Part shown: positions 32,391 to 44,965 of the stretch, piece by piece
Layout: every line of letters starts with the position of its first letter
Position numbering within the stretch: the first letter of the stretch is position 1
NCBI GenBank assembly: GCA_001695595.3
Contig: MBPM02000006.1
Coordinates: 496,001 to 560,000, forward strand
Direction of reading: 5' to 3'
Length of the DNA: 64,000 nt
From: Plasmopara viticola
Lineage: Eukaryota; Oomycota; Peronosporomycetes; Peronosporales; Peronosporaceae
Position numbers and translations under genes: made by a program
The notes under the pieces: model-generated
Seen by the model: the letters and a program-made list of their open reading frames with translations, nothing else
Database searches by the model: none
What the model was told of the DNA's origin: nothing

Positions 32391-35300
32391 TCCACAATTA
32401 AGAATTGGTGTGGCTAAATAACGCTTCAGCGCGTTCTCTTTACGATGAAATTAACTCGGTGCATTATTGCTAATTATACCCTCGACGTTACCCTGGATCC
32501 ATTTTAGCAGCCGCCACAATTGGGCCATAGACAGGATGACCCTCTTGAGTGGCTACACAAAATGCTGTTCTTTTTGCTTTCGGCCTTCCGTTTTTCCGGC
32601 CTTAGCACCTTTTGGACATTTTGGCATTTTTGCCCTTTTAAAAGTTTGTTTTACTCCTGAAATTGGTCGTAGCCGATACGCTAACTGCGCCTGTTTGAGG
32701 TCACGGGTTAGTACGATTTATGTCACATCTTACATACCGATTTGGTGGGACTACTGTCAAGTTAGCGATCCTTGCAGCTTTCCGCCTCCCAGTATTACCG
32801 TCTCTCCCAATTTGCATTGGGCTTCGCCACGGTGTTGTCTACCCCTAATTAGGGGCTTTGCATACCGACGTCTTATAGCTAGGTGTTGTAAAGATTTTCT
32901 CACGACAGTGCCTTCGGCATTTATCGCAAGCTATCAACTTTTCGACTCCCCAATTGTAACCCCCCTAAATAGCATCACCTGTCTGTTTTCGTCCACGGTG
33001 AGATTCGATACCGACTTAAAGCAGAGGTGGTAAAATCACTGCATCAAATAACCCATCATGAAAACCTCGAGATTTCAGTGCTTACACTGGATGCATCTTC
33101 GACTCACTATGTGACTTAAAATTTGTATGCCTACCGTCCTCGATTTACAGTTTTAATCTGTTTTAGTTTACTTCTAGATACCACAACAGTAGCTAGTCAA
33201 CTTGCTGAACAAAGATGTAATGAAATCTGTTCAACTACTCTAAAACTACTGAATAGTATAATTACTACAAAGTTATAGTATTTATTCCGAGAAACTATCA
33301 GCTGGACAGGTGCCGTTTATAATGATTGTTCCGCGAGTGCCATTACTGGCCAAATAGTACTTTCAATGGCCAAAATTAAAATAATTATGACCAAAGCGCT
33401 GCCCACAGAGGGCCCTGAATCCCGATGGCAATTTCGTAAGAAAAAGCATACAGCGTCCTTCAACTACAGTGACGGATTAAGTCCTGCATCGCTTCGTAGT
33501 GCTGTCAGAAAAGGCTTCCGTAGCGTAGCTGATGAACAAAGCTACACAACGGAAGTCCTTTCTGAGATGATATTATTAAGCGAGTTCGCCGACGCGAATC
33601 GGCGGGCGACGACTCTTTTAGGCGCTTCGACGGACGTATGCCGTTACGATAAGAACTCTCTATATCCCGGGATAATTCAAAATCATCTCTTTTTGAGCCG
33701 GTCGCTTTGCAAAGTCTACCACGCAATCGCTTTAGAACTGCTATAAAAACGGGGAGCAAAAATACAATTACTGCTGTCTCGGATCATCGGAATGGTGCAG
33801 AATTGGGCTCTCGGTCTGCTAGTTGCCGAATCTGGCGAAATTTGTTTTTTGAGATGAATCGAGAGAAATCTGACTTCTTCTCTTCAGCCAGGGATTGCCT
33901 TACCGTGTGAACAGCGTCCAGACGACATGAAACTTGGTATCGTGTACTAACACCATTCCCTATCGACATGATCTTGAAACTTTATGTCCTTCTCGTTGTC
34001 AAGTGCGAAGGCTTCACGCGCCACTAGCATGAAGACATAAACAAACGACTATGTGAGAATTGCTCACCCTAGCGCTACGGAGGACATTGTGGCATCTATT
34101 TAAAACTCAAAGGCGAATTTGTTGACCTTTCTTCAATATCTGCGCCACTGGCGTATCTGAAAGGTTTTGCCCTTTGTCAAATGCGGTATATTTCGCCGCC
34201 ATTCTAAAGTTCCTCGAGCGTGGAAAGTCATTACCCGCAAGACTATTTGCCTCGCACAAATGTCATCAGCCTGTCGGCATTATGCTCGAAGTACGACAGG
34301 TGGCACGGGACTAGCCGATATATTTGCTGCTCTGATCCGTAGCGTTAGAACAGTATACACCAATTAAGTCTATCCTTCGGGTCGACAGACTGAGCGCGCC
34401 TATGTAGATGGCTACAACACAAGCAATGCAACAGAGATGATTCTGCCATCTGCACAATGTGTGCCAAATTTTTTCTTCGGCAACGCGGCAAGAACAATAT
34501 TTTCATGTACGATCCATCTTCCTAGTCGTGAACAGACGCACTTGGCCTGCATTTGTTTGAGGCGTTTTAGCAGCGGCTTCCACGAGCTTCTACGGTAGAT
34601 CTTGCTTGCAACTAAGGTAATTATTTTAAGGCCTTCAAATTATTAAGTTGACCAAGCAGGGGCTCTCGTCCTTACCCAGGTTGATCGAGGAGGGACTTAC
34701 AAATTAGTTTACGAGAAGGGTCACAAAAAACCGGGGGTCGGGTCGCATAGCCCGAATAAGTGGCTTTGCTGTCGTGAAGAATGTAAAGTGGAGCTACGCG
34801 TGAGCTGGTAATCGCACATTGGCACAAACGGATGGTCGATATTACTCACAAAGTATCTAAGTCGCGAATTTAATGTACCAATTTTTCGTATACCGAAAGT
34901 GATCCATTTACGAGATTTAACCCGGACAGATTGAGCAAGTGTATTCGATATTGGACTCAGCAGCTAAGATTGCAAGGTGCTGAGTCGAAGACAGAACACA
35001 AAAAGCGCTTTGCAACAAACTTACGAAATAAAATGCGTATTTCAAGCAATCCAATACATGACTTCAACGTAGAATATGTTGTTTTGTTCCTGGTCAAAAT
35101 ATTAAGACCGAATTCAGGAATGCGGCAAGCCGGGCTGATACAAAGTATCACTTCATTCGACAATGGACACTGTCAGGCGACCACGACGTCGCAGCTGGTG
35201 ACCTGGAAAAAGTCGTCGAATGCCAATCAAATGTCACTGAAATGTAATTAGAGCACCTCACTATATTTGAGTCTCATAAACGGTCTGCGTCACAATAGCG

Positions 35301-37620
35301 ACTGGTGATGGTACATTATATATATATAATATCATAACTAAGGAGCGACGTGGCCAATATTATATTTCAGGCAGCAAAATATACAGCGCTATCGTTCTGT
35401 CAATTTGCTTCTATTTAATCGTCATGCGAGATAGCGATATCTAATTGCAAGCGGTTGGTGTTTCCAGTGGAAGTGGCCCGTAAATACAAAAGCGCCTCAT
35501 CGCTTTCGGCTACGTAGTCTTGCAAGTATTCTGCCCGCTCCTTCAGATTCTACTGAGCTAAGCATTTGATTGCACGGACAGTGCCTTTTGCGCGATCAAA
35601 AACTATTTCTCTTACTTAGACCACGTATGCGCGTGTGCACCGTATGAAAACTTACCAAAATGCGTCTTCTACGCACACAAATTTTCAGTCTTCGGATTCT
35701 ACACTAGCAAATAGAGTGTCCGCGTCGACACATAATGATCGAAAAATTAAACCCTTTTTAATGATATGACAGCGACTCGATTGCCTTCATAAGTATACGA
35801 AGGCTTACACGAGTCTCATCCGTCTCTCTGTCCTTGTTGCTGGTACTATCAGAGTTCTAGATGACACAAGAATAACATCTAGAGCATCAATTGGCCATAA
35901 ATGCGGGGATAAAAGCCTGTGTCAGGCCTTAATTCTGGCTATTTTAAATGACGCAAGGCCTTCCCACGTGGTGTGCGAGAATAATGGTTTTGTTATCGGC
36001 GGTACTCTTATAAAATTTGACCACGAGTGCTGCAAACACGCCGTTTACTACAGCTATGATAGCCAACAAGTATTCTGTTCACAATAATAAGCTACTCACG
36101 ATGCGCTACACCCTCACTTCTTCTTCGGGTACAGCAGGTTTACGCGAGCTATACCTGCAAGTATTCTAAAGGAACAGTATGAGAGTTACGCTTCTTTAGT
36201 ACGGTCCGCTGACTAATACTCTTTCCGAAGCTCAAACTGTTGTGTACCAGAAATTAGTTCTCATGCTGACGCGTTACCGATTGCTTGAACTATGACCCTA
36301 AGCATGTCGTCAACCAATACGCAACTAAGAACGAGAACTCAAGATGGACCTCAACTCTTTGATTGCGTAGTATTAGCCTAAACATACTAGGTGCGAAGAC
36401 TTTACTCTCTTATGGCACAAAGACACATTTGTCGAGCGTTTATTGGTCCTTAAAGACTGAAAACTAGGGCTTTAGTAGCTCTAAGGGCCACTTAAAGCAT
36501 TTAGGCCAAACATGTTGTCAAAATGTGTTCAGGCGAAAGCCCATGATGGTGGAATCAATTGTTTGACCATGCGATTTGTTATTGCCCGGGCTTTTGAAAG
36601 CCGTTGTGGCATCACTGACCACTCCCATAAGAGCACTACCTTCCACATCAGACTCAATCATTCAGATTGGTAGCATAAATTACCTGAGCCAATGCACTGG
36701 ACAATGAACAACTGGCTACACGTCTTTTATTAAAGTGGGTGTCTAATCAGAGCCTCTTGCATAGTATAGCCTATCAGAAGCATGAGCTAGTCAACACTTT
36801 CCGTTCGGTTTTCAAACACAGATTACCAGTGACGTCCGCACTATGACATTCTTTTCAGCAAAAACGACCTTAACGAGTCTATAGTGGGCTCGTGGCAATG
36901 ACCACTATCTCCTGACAAAGTACTTTGTGCGTGGAACGAGGTCGATTTCGTGCCAGAATTTGCCATCAAGCACTAAAGCATAGGCTCTGCTCTTCGAGCT
37001 CGAGCGTTCTAGCTACTTGGTGCATAAAGGATTAACAACGCAGCCGCCTTTTAGGCTTATAGAGGCTAGAGAGGCTCATGAACAGTGCAAACTATTCGTC
37101 CGTTGAACGCAGGAAGATAACCCAGAAACTTCGCAAGGGTTCAAGTAGTCAATCTACCGGCGTGGGCGTAAAAGTGTGACGACGTCACTCAACACCTTGT
37201 ACAGAGGAGGCGCGCAGCAAGACATATCATCTTTCAGTGAAGTGCTGCTCACTGTTTCCGATCTTTTAGAGCATCAGCGTCTGCGATAGAATCCAACTTA
37301 GGCTCACCTTTCTACTGAAACGCTAGAATATGCTTTCGTCATGCCGTCATCCATTGTACGCACCTAATCTAGCTCTGTGAGTCTAGAATTCTATTAGATT
37401 ACATCAGTATGCACATCGCCACAGGCACCAAGCGTGGTGGCGATCGCTAGCTTACTTTCGCGGTGCAGCGAAACATCTCCTCATCCCTAGTGTCTGCCTA
37501 AGAATTCCCTTACAAAACCTTTCTAAAGATCGATTTTCTTTTTGCAAATATCGACATTTCAAACTGTACCCAGATCATCGTCAACAACGGTACAAGATCC
37601 CTAGATCATAAATTCGCACG
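32391..37620. other. Gene-poor DNA, probably old repeats
   Basis: No supported gene. Frames at 32467-33033 and 33366-33746 (plus strand) are the longest, but neither has recognisable motifs. A short (AT)n run lies near 35318-35330. The sequence looks like decayed mobile DNA, but I could not assign a family. Confidence 0.4.
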
Positions 37621-39051
37621 ATGGAGGGCACCCGTATCCGTCTCGAAGAGTATGCGTCGTCAGGCCTCGTCGCCGAGTCCGAAGACGCAAGCGACGCACT
37701 CTGTCGCATAAAAGTGCGTCCATCCCGTCAACGCAAAGCCTCGCATGCGACTGAACACGCGTCCGTCCACAGCGCCAGTGCATCTCACCGCCACAACGAT
37801 CGGTACCTCGAGGCTTTTGACCCACCAGTCCAGGACTCGTCCGTGCCAAACGTGGCTCAAACAAAGCCTCAACGACCTGGCAGTGAAAGATCAAGGCCCG
37901 AACCTTTGCCTTCTTCTTCTGCTGCAAACACGACGCGCATTCAATTGTCGGTAGATCCTGTAGTCGAGGAGCTCAGTCCCGCATGGACCCAAGGGCCGCG
38001 TGCGCCAGAAGGCAAAGTGCATAGTGTCTCAGCGCAGCCACTACTGTGTATGGGTATGAGTCGCGATGAGACTGAAGTAGTCGTGGGTAGTAGCGACCAT
38101 GCGTTGTACGTCATCTCAGTAGGCACCGCTCGTGTCCGCACGCTCTATTCTAAGCAATACGGTCATACCGAATGGGTCACATGTCTTGCCCCTCTTGCCG
38201 ATGGACGAATATTAAGTGGCGGAATGGACAGTAAAATATGTCTCTGGGACGCGACGGGCGGGAAATGTACCCATTTGCTTGGGCATACTGGGTCCGTGTC
38301 GTGTGTCCTTCGTCTTGATGACGACCGGGCCGTGAGTACCGGATACGACAAAATGGTGCGGCTGTGGAATGTTGGTCGGCGCCGCTCGCCCCATCCCCGC
38401 GACATAAGTGTTCTCCAAGCGGGGACGGCGCCAATCTTAGAGTTGGCATTCCTATTCAGAGGGCAGCACGGCGTCTGTGGCGATCGAGATGGAGGCGTGC
38501 AAGTGCTTGATTTCCAAGCGAACCAAGTGCTGCGTCAACACCTCAGAGCTCATACTGGACACACGACAAGTGTCTTTGGAAGTCAGACCGAAGACGCAGC
38601 AAGCTTATACTATTCTGGCGGACAGGATGGGATGGTGAAAGGATGGGACTTGAGACAAAAGGACGCAATTGTGTCCTTAGCGCTTCATCTTGACCCGCGT
38701 AAGCACACAAAAGGAGCCGTGGGTTTCATCCGTGCACCAGTCGAGGACCCCACCAAGCTTCTCACAGCGGGGGCCGATGGCCTCATTCACGTCGTAGACA
38801 AGCGCCAAGCGTTTCGCGTCCTGTATAGCTTCACCGAGCACTCGGACTTCATCTATTCGTTCCATTTCCGTGGTCCATTGTGTTTGAGTGGCGCTGGAAA
38901 CGGCATGCTCCATGTCCACGATTGGCAGACGGGCAACTTGTTGTACGGACTGGGCGCGAATCAAGCGGCAGTCCGAGCTATTGCCACGTCCTCGAACCAC
39001 CTCGTTGCGGCTGGCGACGATGGGCACGTCATCGTGTACGACATGACCTAA
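37621..39051 (+). CDS. WD40-repeat protein
   Basis: Single-exon gene of 476 residues. The first 130 residues are polar, low-complexity and probably disordered. From about residue 137 the protein consists of WD40 beta-propeller blades, with clear GH...WD-type units: GHTEWVTCLAPL...LSGGMDSKICLWD, GHTGSVSCVLRL...STGYDKMVRLWN, GHTTSVFGS...SGGQDGMVKGWD, and weaker blades ending HVVD, HVHDW and VIVYD. About seven blades would form one propeller that acts as a protein-interaction platform. The family is too broad to assign a pathway. The start ATG is the first of the frame. Confidence 0.85.
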   Translation: MEGTRIRLEEYASSGLVAESEDASDALCRIKVRPSRQRKASHATEHASVHSASASHRHNDRYLEAFDPPVQDSSVPNVAQTKPQRPGSERSRPEPLPSSSAANTTRIQLSVDPVVEELSPAWTQGPRAPEGKVHSVSAQPLLCMGMSRDETEVVVGSSDHALYVISVGTARVRTLYSKQYGHTEWVTCLAPLADGRILSGGMDSKICLWDATGGKCTHLLGHTGSVSCVLRLDDDRAVSTGYDKMVRLWNVGRRRSPHPRDISVLQAGTAPILELAFLFRGQHGVCGDRDGGVQVLDFQANQVLRQHLRAHTGHTTSVFGSQTEDAASLYYSGGQDGMVKGWDLRQKDAIVSLALHLDPRKHTKGAVGFIRAPVEDPTKLLTAGADGLIHVVDKRQAFRVLYSFTEHSDFIYSFHFRGPLCLSGAGNGMLHVHDWQTGNLLYGLGANQAAVRAIATSSNHLVAAGDDGHVIVYDMT

Positions 39052-39178
39052 ACGAGGTATTCTAACGCAGAGGAATGGCAATACCGGTACGTACGCCCTG
39101 GTACCAACTGGTACAAGTCGCAAAGATGGCATCTATTCCTTCCTTGTGGGTTAAATACTGTGGACAAACTCTCCGTGA

Positions 39179-41685
39179 TCACGCATGCAAGGCAATCGCG
39201 TCAATGTCCTTGTAGTCCGTCTGTGGCGTAGTGCCCTTGCTGTCGTGGTCCGAGTCCTCCATCCACGACACGCCCGTGCTGGCACTCGCACTCGGACGGT
39301 GCGCCGCCACTGGCGTCTCAAACTCCATGCAGTCAGTCACGAGGTACCGAATCTTTCGGTCATAGTGATGAACCATGTGATCCTGCAGCGACCGGGGCGT
39401 GACCCAGATGCGACGAAAGTAGCTCGCGTCCTGCAACGTGTATTGCATCTTTTGTTCCCCTAAAAACATGGTACAGCCACACCGCCGCGCCAGTTTGACC
39501 GTCTGAATGTGGACAATCTCGCCCGGCACATCGACTTCTTGACTCGAGTCTTCTTGGGGCAGCGAGATCAGGGTATTGTTGCTCAAGACGCGCGACGGAC
39601 GAGCAATGACGTTGGCCCGCGCCGAGCCAAAGTCCGTTGGCGTGAGGGAATTCATGAGGGAATTGTTGAGGCACGAGCCCGACCCGGTCTCCGTGGACGT
39701 CCCCGTCCGAGGCGACGTCGTGGCTTCGACCACGGTCGGCAGTCGCGGCAGCGCTTCGTGCGAGCGTGGGGTGGGCTGAAGCGGCTGCGGCGCGCCCTTG
39801 GACGCGTCGTAGAGCCCAAATTTAATCCGGTACAGCGGTTCGTTCGCGACCGCGTCGTATTGAATGGCCATTTCGTCCCGCAACCGCGTCATGTTGGCAA
39901 TCGACAGCCGCGGGACAATATCGTCGCCATAGACGACCGTCGTGGCAAAGGTTTTCGTCCACACGGCCGTCTCGGGGTCAAAGAGGGGCGGGACGGCGTA
40001 CAAGTACGCTTTCGTGGCCGGAAAGACTTTGCGCAGTAAGATGGCCAAGATACACGCGACGCCCGCGCCCATCGAGTGCCCACACACGACCACTCGCCAG
40101 TCGTCAAGGCTTAATCGTTGGTGCGTGCAATGGGCCAGGGCAAAGTCCCAAAACACGGCTTTTCGCGTGCCTTCTTGCAAGCTCTTGAAAATCTGCCGAG
40201 CCGTTTGCAGCATGCCATAGTGCGTCCGCGTATCGAACGCGTACGGAATGTCGTCGGGCAGTTCGCTCGGGTCCATGCGCACGATCTGCGCCAGTCCATC
40301 CGTGACAAAGTCGTAGAAGGACATGCTCCCCCGGACACTCAGGATGAGTTCTTTCCGCGCCTTGTCCTTGACAATGCAATACGGCGCTTGGAACACAAAG
40401 TTGTAGCAATTGAGGTACACGAGGTCGGCTTCGTGCACACCGGTATACCGGACGAAACTGGCGCGGTTACCGTGGAGGAAATTGTCGTGTTCTACGACTT
40501 GGTCGTCGTGGGGTTTTTGAAAACACCCAAAAATCCGAAACCAAAAACACGGCGAGTACCACACGTACATGGGCCAGCCGTAGATCCCAATGGCAAAGCG
40601 GCAGTAGAACGCCACGTCCCGCAAGCGCGCTTCTTCTTCCTCGGGCGCAAAGTGCTGCGCGGTCGGGACGTTCTGTGCCGCGAGTGCGGCCTTCCTTGCG
40701 GCCTCGGCCTCGCGTTCTTTCTTTTGCACTTTGGCCACGAGGTCGAGGCTGAATTTCAAGTCGGTGAAACTCAAGCCTTCGTACCGGTTGGTCTTGTACC
40801 GCACGACAAAGAACTTGCTTAAGACGCGGCCCAAGGTCTCAAACACGTCGTCGTCGCCTTCGTTCTCGACCGTCTTGTGGCACGTAAAGGCGTGGAAACA
40901 GCACATGCAGCGCTTTTGCCACCGCTTCTCGGCCTCGGCCGCATCGTCGCCGCTGTGGACGCCGCACATGTAGGACGTACAGGCGCCGACCATGACAATC
41001 ACAAACGACAGCATGACGTCAAAGTGCTGGAGAGACGCGATCGTGGTGGCACAATGTTGGATTTGTTCCCAATTCGTGTCGCCACAGCCGCTCGTGTCGG
41101 CCCGTAGAGCAGCTTCGCCGTAGAGCGACCAGCCAAACGTCGCCCAATAGCCCACGAAGATACACAGGATCAACCAGCCCTAGGAAAAAAACACGACAGG
41201 TTAGTGGCGGACACCGAGGACGACAGCAAAACACGCACCTCGGGCCGCCGTTCGTGGTACACGCGCGTCGTGAGCGTATAGACTACGGTCGCCAGCATCA
41301 TCCACGCGAGGATCAAGTGGAGGATAAAGGCCACGTAGAGCCATTGAAACAGGTCTTGAAGGCGCGCGCACTGCGCATAGCCCACGGGCTTGGAAAGGAG
41401 TATATAGGCCAGTACGATAGGCACATCGTGGCCAAGGATAAAGAGGACAAAGGGCGTCAAGTACGCCCGCGGGTTGAGCACAATGCGCTTGAGACTCGGC
41501 GGCTGCACCTTGCACGACGACGTCGCCGTGCCGTCGATGGTTGCCATGGGCGTCAACGTGTCCTCGGCCGCCGCCATGGCTGTGCGCGCCTCGTACGAAC
41601 CAGCGCGAACCGACTTGAGAGCGATTGGAAGACTAAACGCCTGGGCTTTTGATGACGCCGGGATGGGCTGCGCCAAGTGACCCAT
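39179..41685 (-). CDS. Diacylglycerol-lipase-like class 3 lipase with four membrane segments
   Basis: Predicted plasma-membrane sn-1-specific diacylglycerol lipase, releasing a fatty acid and monoacylglycerol. Two exons: 41239-41685 and 39179-41179, with a 59-bp intron (donor GTGCGT, acceptor TTTTTCCTAG); 815 residues. Four hydrophobic segments occupy the N-terminal third (starting AYLTPFVLFILGHD, FQWLYVAFILHLILAW, GWLILCIFVGYW and FDVMLSFVIVMVG), as in DAGL proteins. The alpha/beta-hydrolase domain has the VRGSMSFYD region and the nucleophile elbow CGHSMGAG with Ser near 518, then VPPLFDPE and YGDDIVPR. A possible upstream coding exon starts at an ATG at 41912 (MCKKTRSPKIVAFDP), so the N-terminus could be longer. 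Confidence 0.88.
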
Positions 41686-42371
41686 TTTTTTTAACAATCC
41701 GGCGGGAAAAGAGCCCTTTTCTCGACCACGACGTTGACGAACGCGAGGGCTTGGCGAAGAGTTTGAAATCGAAGAGTGCGAGCAAACAGACTGTGAACAG
41801 GGCTGGATGGAGCCTTCGAGAGTTCAGAATCTTTGGCGTCTGGTGATCGTAAAGGCCCTTCGATCGTCGGGTCAAAGGCAACAATCTTTGGCGAGCGAGT
41901 TTTCTTGCACATTGTGTTGAGTTCTTCTACGTGCGTTAGCCACATCACAAAAAAAAAGAGGGGGAGGCACAAAAAAAGATCCTTTTAGACGACTCTTTTT
42001 TAGTTTTAGAGGCAGATTAGTAAACATTGGGGAAGAATCTCACATGCGACACTTGGACGGGGCGTCAAGCAGACGAACCGGATCTATAGAGCGAGCAATC
42101 CATCCTGCAGCATTTTATCAGACAGTGATAATATTACGTTTGATTGAAAGCAAACCCTATTTACCTCGAATAATTGCAAAAATCAATAATGGCTGTAATA
42201 TTACATCGAATGGTACAAATAATATATTGTGCCGTAAAGTTAGCGTGACAAATGCCAGGCCATAACCGCTAGCCATTTCCCCATCCACGCAGTAATATTA
42301 CGGACATGTGCATCGTGAAAGTGTATTATTAATTTTGATAGTTAACTTCCCATTTCAAGTGGACCTCCTTC
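41686..42371. other. Intergenic between lipase and AGC kinase
   Basis: Contains a 74-codon ATG frame on the minus strand (41691-41912) with coding-like composition just upstream of the lipase; it may be a leader exon. The part 42000-42360 is AT-rich and contains nothing recognisable. Confidence 0.4.
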
Positions 42372-44087
42372 TTACGCCTCCTCTTTCTTCGCCACGGCTT
42401 CGAGATACCCTGGTTTCTCGTAGGTGAAATCTTTAAACGTATCCGAATCGCGTCGTCCTCGTGTCATCATGCCCACACTACGACTGTTTCGAGGACTTGC
42501 AACGGCAGTATCCGCGCTTGGTAGCGGCAACCGCGTAAACTCGGCTTCGAAATTCAAGGGCACTTCGGCATTGTTCATGGCCGCGTGATGACACGGTCGA
42601 AACGGAGGCGTCACCTGTTTCTTCGCCAAGCTTGCCCAATCAATGCCTTGGAAAAAAAGATGGTGTTTCACTTGGTGAGCGCCTTTTGAACCCAATCGCT
42701 CTGCTGGGTCCCGAGTCAACAACTGCCGAATGAGCGCTTCTGCTCGCCGCGACACGTACGGCGGAAAGTGCAAGCGCGCCGATCGAAGGCGTTCAAAGAG
42801 CTTTTTTCGATCGTTCGTGTACCAAGGCGGCAAGCCCGTCAACATTTCGTACATGACCATGCCGAGATTCCACCAATCCACGGCCGTGCCATGGCCAAGG
42901 CGATCCAGAATTTCCGGTGGGAGGTACTCGGGAGTCCCACACAACGAATTCGTTCCATTCACCCCATCGTGGATACCTTCTTTGGCAAGGCCAAAATCGG
43001 CCAATTTAATGTGTCCGTCCGTCGTAAGTAAGATATTCTCGGGCTTGAGATCGCGGTACACGACGCCGAGGCCATGTAAATGCTCCAGCGCCAGCGTGAT
43101 TTCCGCCGCGTAGAAACACGCCATGTGTTCCGGGAGTTTCTTCATGCGGGACAAGTGATAAAAGAGCTCGCCACCGGGACAATAGTCCAGGACAAAGTAC
43201 AGGCGATGGGCCGTCTGGAAGGCATAGTGCAAGCCAACAATGAACGGATGGCGCGTGCATCCCAACACGCGCCGCTCCGTCCGCGTGTGTTCCACCTGTT
43301 TGCGTCTCACAATGTTTTCTTTCGACAGGATTTTCATGGCGTACAGTTTCTTCGTTCGTTTGTGCCCTACGAGCACGACTTTGCCAAACGATCCTCGCCC
43401 AATGACTTGAATCATTCGAAAGTCTTGCAACGTCACGTTTGGTTCGGGACGCGCCACTCCAGTCGCTTCCTCGTCCCCGTCGTCCGCGAGAGAAGCGCCG
43501 TAGAAGCGTGAGCGCTTCAAGGGGAGGCGATCGAGCAAAAGAGGCGGTTGGTCGGCTTTGGTCGTGAGGAATCTCCGCACTTCGTCGACCAAATGCGGAT
43601 TTTTCGCCGCTTGCTCCACGCGGTCATCGTTCAAGAGGCACTTGAGCCACTCGGACAGTTCATTCTGGCGCTTGGCAATGAACTCGGGCTCGAACGAACC
43701 CAAGAGTTTCTTGGGAGGGAGCAACGGGACACGGACCCCCATGGGACGCAAGCAATCGTGCAGGTCTTTAAACTGCTGGTACCGTCGATAAATGACCCAC
43801 GTGGCTCCGGATTGAATACATCGCATCTCGATCGTGTAGACTGTATACAATCGATTCGACAGGTCGTAGGCAAACCCGTGGCTGCTCACCTTGACCACTT
43901 CGGCGCGAGCACCGTGGGGAATGAGATACAAGGCTTGCGCCCGCGAATCTTCTTCTTCGCGTGCAATCATCTCGTGGTCGGCACAATAGCCCGAAGCACG
44001 CTGGTGGAGCTCGAGACACCCGCGAAACTGGCACTTGACGGACGGGCCGCTTGGCAGCTCGTCGTTCAAAGCCTCGAGCAGTGCCAT
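42372..44087 (-). CDS. PX-domain AGC protein kinase (SGK3/CISK-like layout)
   Basis: Predicted endosomal Ser/Thr kinase recruited by a phosphoinositide-binding PX domain. From the first ATG (44087) it has 571 residues. A short CxxxxC...YCxxH motif (about residues 19-37) may bind zinc. The PX domain (about 75-178) shows YRRYQQFKDLH and the LPPKKLLG loop. The AGC kinase has GRGSFGKV (230-237), the lysine in YAMKIL (252), VVYRDLKPEN (YRD 344-346), ADFGLAKEG (DFG 364-366), and a T-loop NSLCGTPEYLPPE where Ser occupies the PDK1-site position. A C-terminal FKDFTY hydrophobic motif completes the pattern. The frame stays open upstream to about 44265 without an ATG, so an extra 5' exon is possible. 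Confidence 0.88.
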   Translation of the reverse strand: MALLEALNDELPSGPSVKCQFRGCLELHQRASGYCADHEMIAREEEDSRAQALYLIPHGARAEVVKVSSHGFAYDLSNRLYTVYTIEMRCIQSGATWVIYRRYQQFKDLHDCLRPMGVRVPLLPPKKLLGSFEPEFIAKRQNELSEWLKCLLNDDRVEQAAKNPHLVDEVRRFLTTKADQPPLLLDRLPLKRSRFYGASLADDGDEEATGVARPEPNVTLQDFRMIQVIGRGSFGKVVLVGHKRTKKLYAMKILSKENIVRRKQVEHTRTERRVLGCTRHPFIVGLHYAFQTAHRLYFVLDYCPGGELFYHLSRMKKLPEHMACFYAAEITLALEHLHGLGVVYRDLKPENILLTTDGHIKLADFGLAKEGIHDGVNGTNSLCGTPEYLPPEILDRLGHGTAVDWWNLGMVMYEMLTGLPPWYTNDRKKLFERLRSARLHFPPYVSRRAEALIRQLLTRDPAERLGSKGAHQVKHHLFFQGIDWASLAKKQVTPPFRPCHHAAMNNAEVPLNFEAEFTRLPLPSADTAVASPRNSRSVGMMTRGRRDSDTFKDFTYEKPGYLEAVAKKEEA

Positions 44088-44316
44088 GTTGGAACTCCGA
44101 GCGCGCAGTGGACTGCTCGTCGCTTGGGCGATTGCCGGCACCTCCTCTTCAATCTCAATGTCCGCCGTCTCGTCGGCCGTATACCACGCTAACAAGTGCG
44201 ACGACGTCGTCTCGGCCGAGTTCTCTTTTCGTTGCAGCGCTTTGTCTCTACACGTCCTACATACGACACGTTGTCAGAAGAGGAGAAACCATCGTCGACA
44301 CGTGAGTAGTAGCATC

Positions 44317-44907
44317 CTACGTGTGTTCATGCTGTGCCACGACTGCGTCGAGTGTCACCAAAGTAAACTGTTGATCAATCTCCTCGACTTTATAACTCTC
44401 ACCTGTGTCAAGATCTTTGACCAAGTAGGACGGATTCTCCCACTCCAAAGCCTCCGTCTCCTTCCTCGCTGTCTTTGTCGTCTCACTCTCACTCTCTTGC
44501 CCTTCGTCCTCGTCCGAAGAGGACGCGTCAATGTGACACGCTCGTTCGTGGTGCTGTTCCACATAAGGATTCAAGCCCTTGAGAAAGTGCTGGCCAATCT
44601 GGTCCTGGAGCTCAGTGACGGACAAGTGCATCACGTCGTGTGCACTCGTGCTGTCGGACGGCTCACTCTCGCTGCTGCCGTCACTACTAACGATGCTAGG
44701 TGCGTACCCTCCTCGCGAGGCGCCCGTAATGTACTCGTCGGCATTCATCAAGACTTGATTATCATGAAACGCTGCTCGTTTGCGATCGTCTTTGTAGCAT
44801 ACAGTAGTCGACGGGGATTCCTCGGCACGACGGGCCAAGAGACGGCTACACGGACGCTGCACAGACGCCCCTGCAGGCATCTCGGTGAAGTGGGAATGAT
44901 GGTCCAT
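44317..44907 (-). CDS. Acidic protein of unknown function
   Basis: Single-exon frame; with the ATG at 44907 it has 196 residues. I do not recognise it. The middle is acidic and serine-rich (a DASSSDEDEGQESESE-type stretch), and the C-terminal 40 residues look ordered (EALEWENPSYLVKDLDTGESYK then VEEIDQQFTLVTLDAVV). The frame extends upstream to 45012, but that part is antisense to the first exon of RPAC2, and the ATG at 44967 overlaps the RPAC2 start codon. I therefore prefer 44907, which leaves 58 bp between the divergent start codons. Coding status is supported by the long stop-free frame and composition only. Confidence 0.5.
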   Translation of the reverse strand: MDHHSHFTEMPAGASVQRPCSRLLARRAEESPSTTVCYKDDRKRAAFHDNQVLMNADEYITGASRGGYAPSIVSSDGSSESEPSDSTSAHDVMHLSVTELQDQIGQHFLKGLNPYVEQHHERACHIDASSSDEDEGQESESETTKTARKETEALEWENPSYLVKDLDTGESYKVEEIDQQFTLVTLDAVVAQHEHT

Positions 44908-44965
44908 GGTGTAGTCCACATCAAGTTCACCACGCGCGCGCGTTCCACCAGTCAAGACTGCAGGC

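Noticed and set aside
33366..33746. 126-codon ATG frame on the plus strand
   Set aside because: No known motif, no signal peptide, and surrounded by decayed repeats; composition does not differ from its neighbours.
40118..40822. Long plus-strand frame of 234 codons
   Set aside because: It is antisense to the lipase domain, where GC-rich third positions open the opposite frame; the lipase reading has clear motifs.
43548..44192. Long plus-strand frame opposite the AGC kinase
   Set aside because: Antisense shadow of the PX region; no motif of its own.
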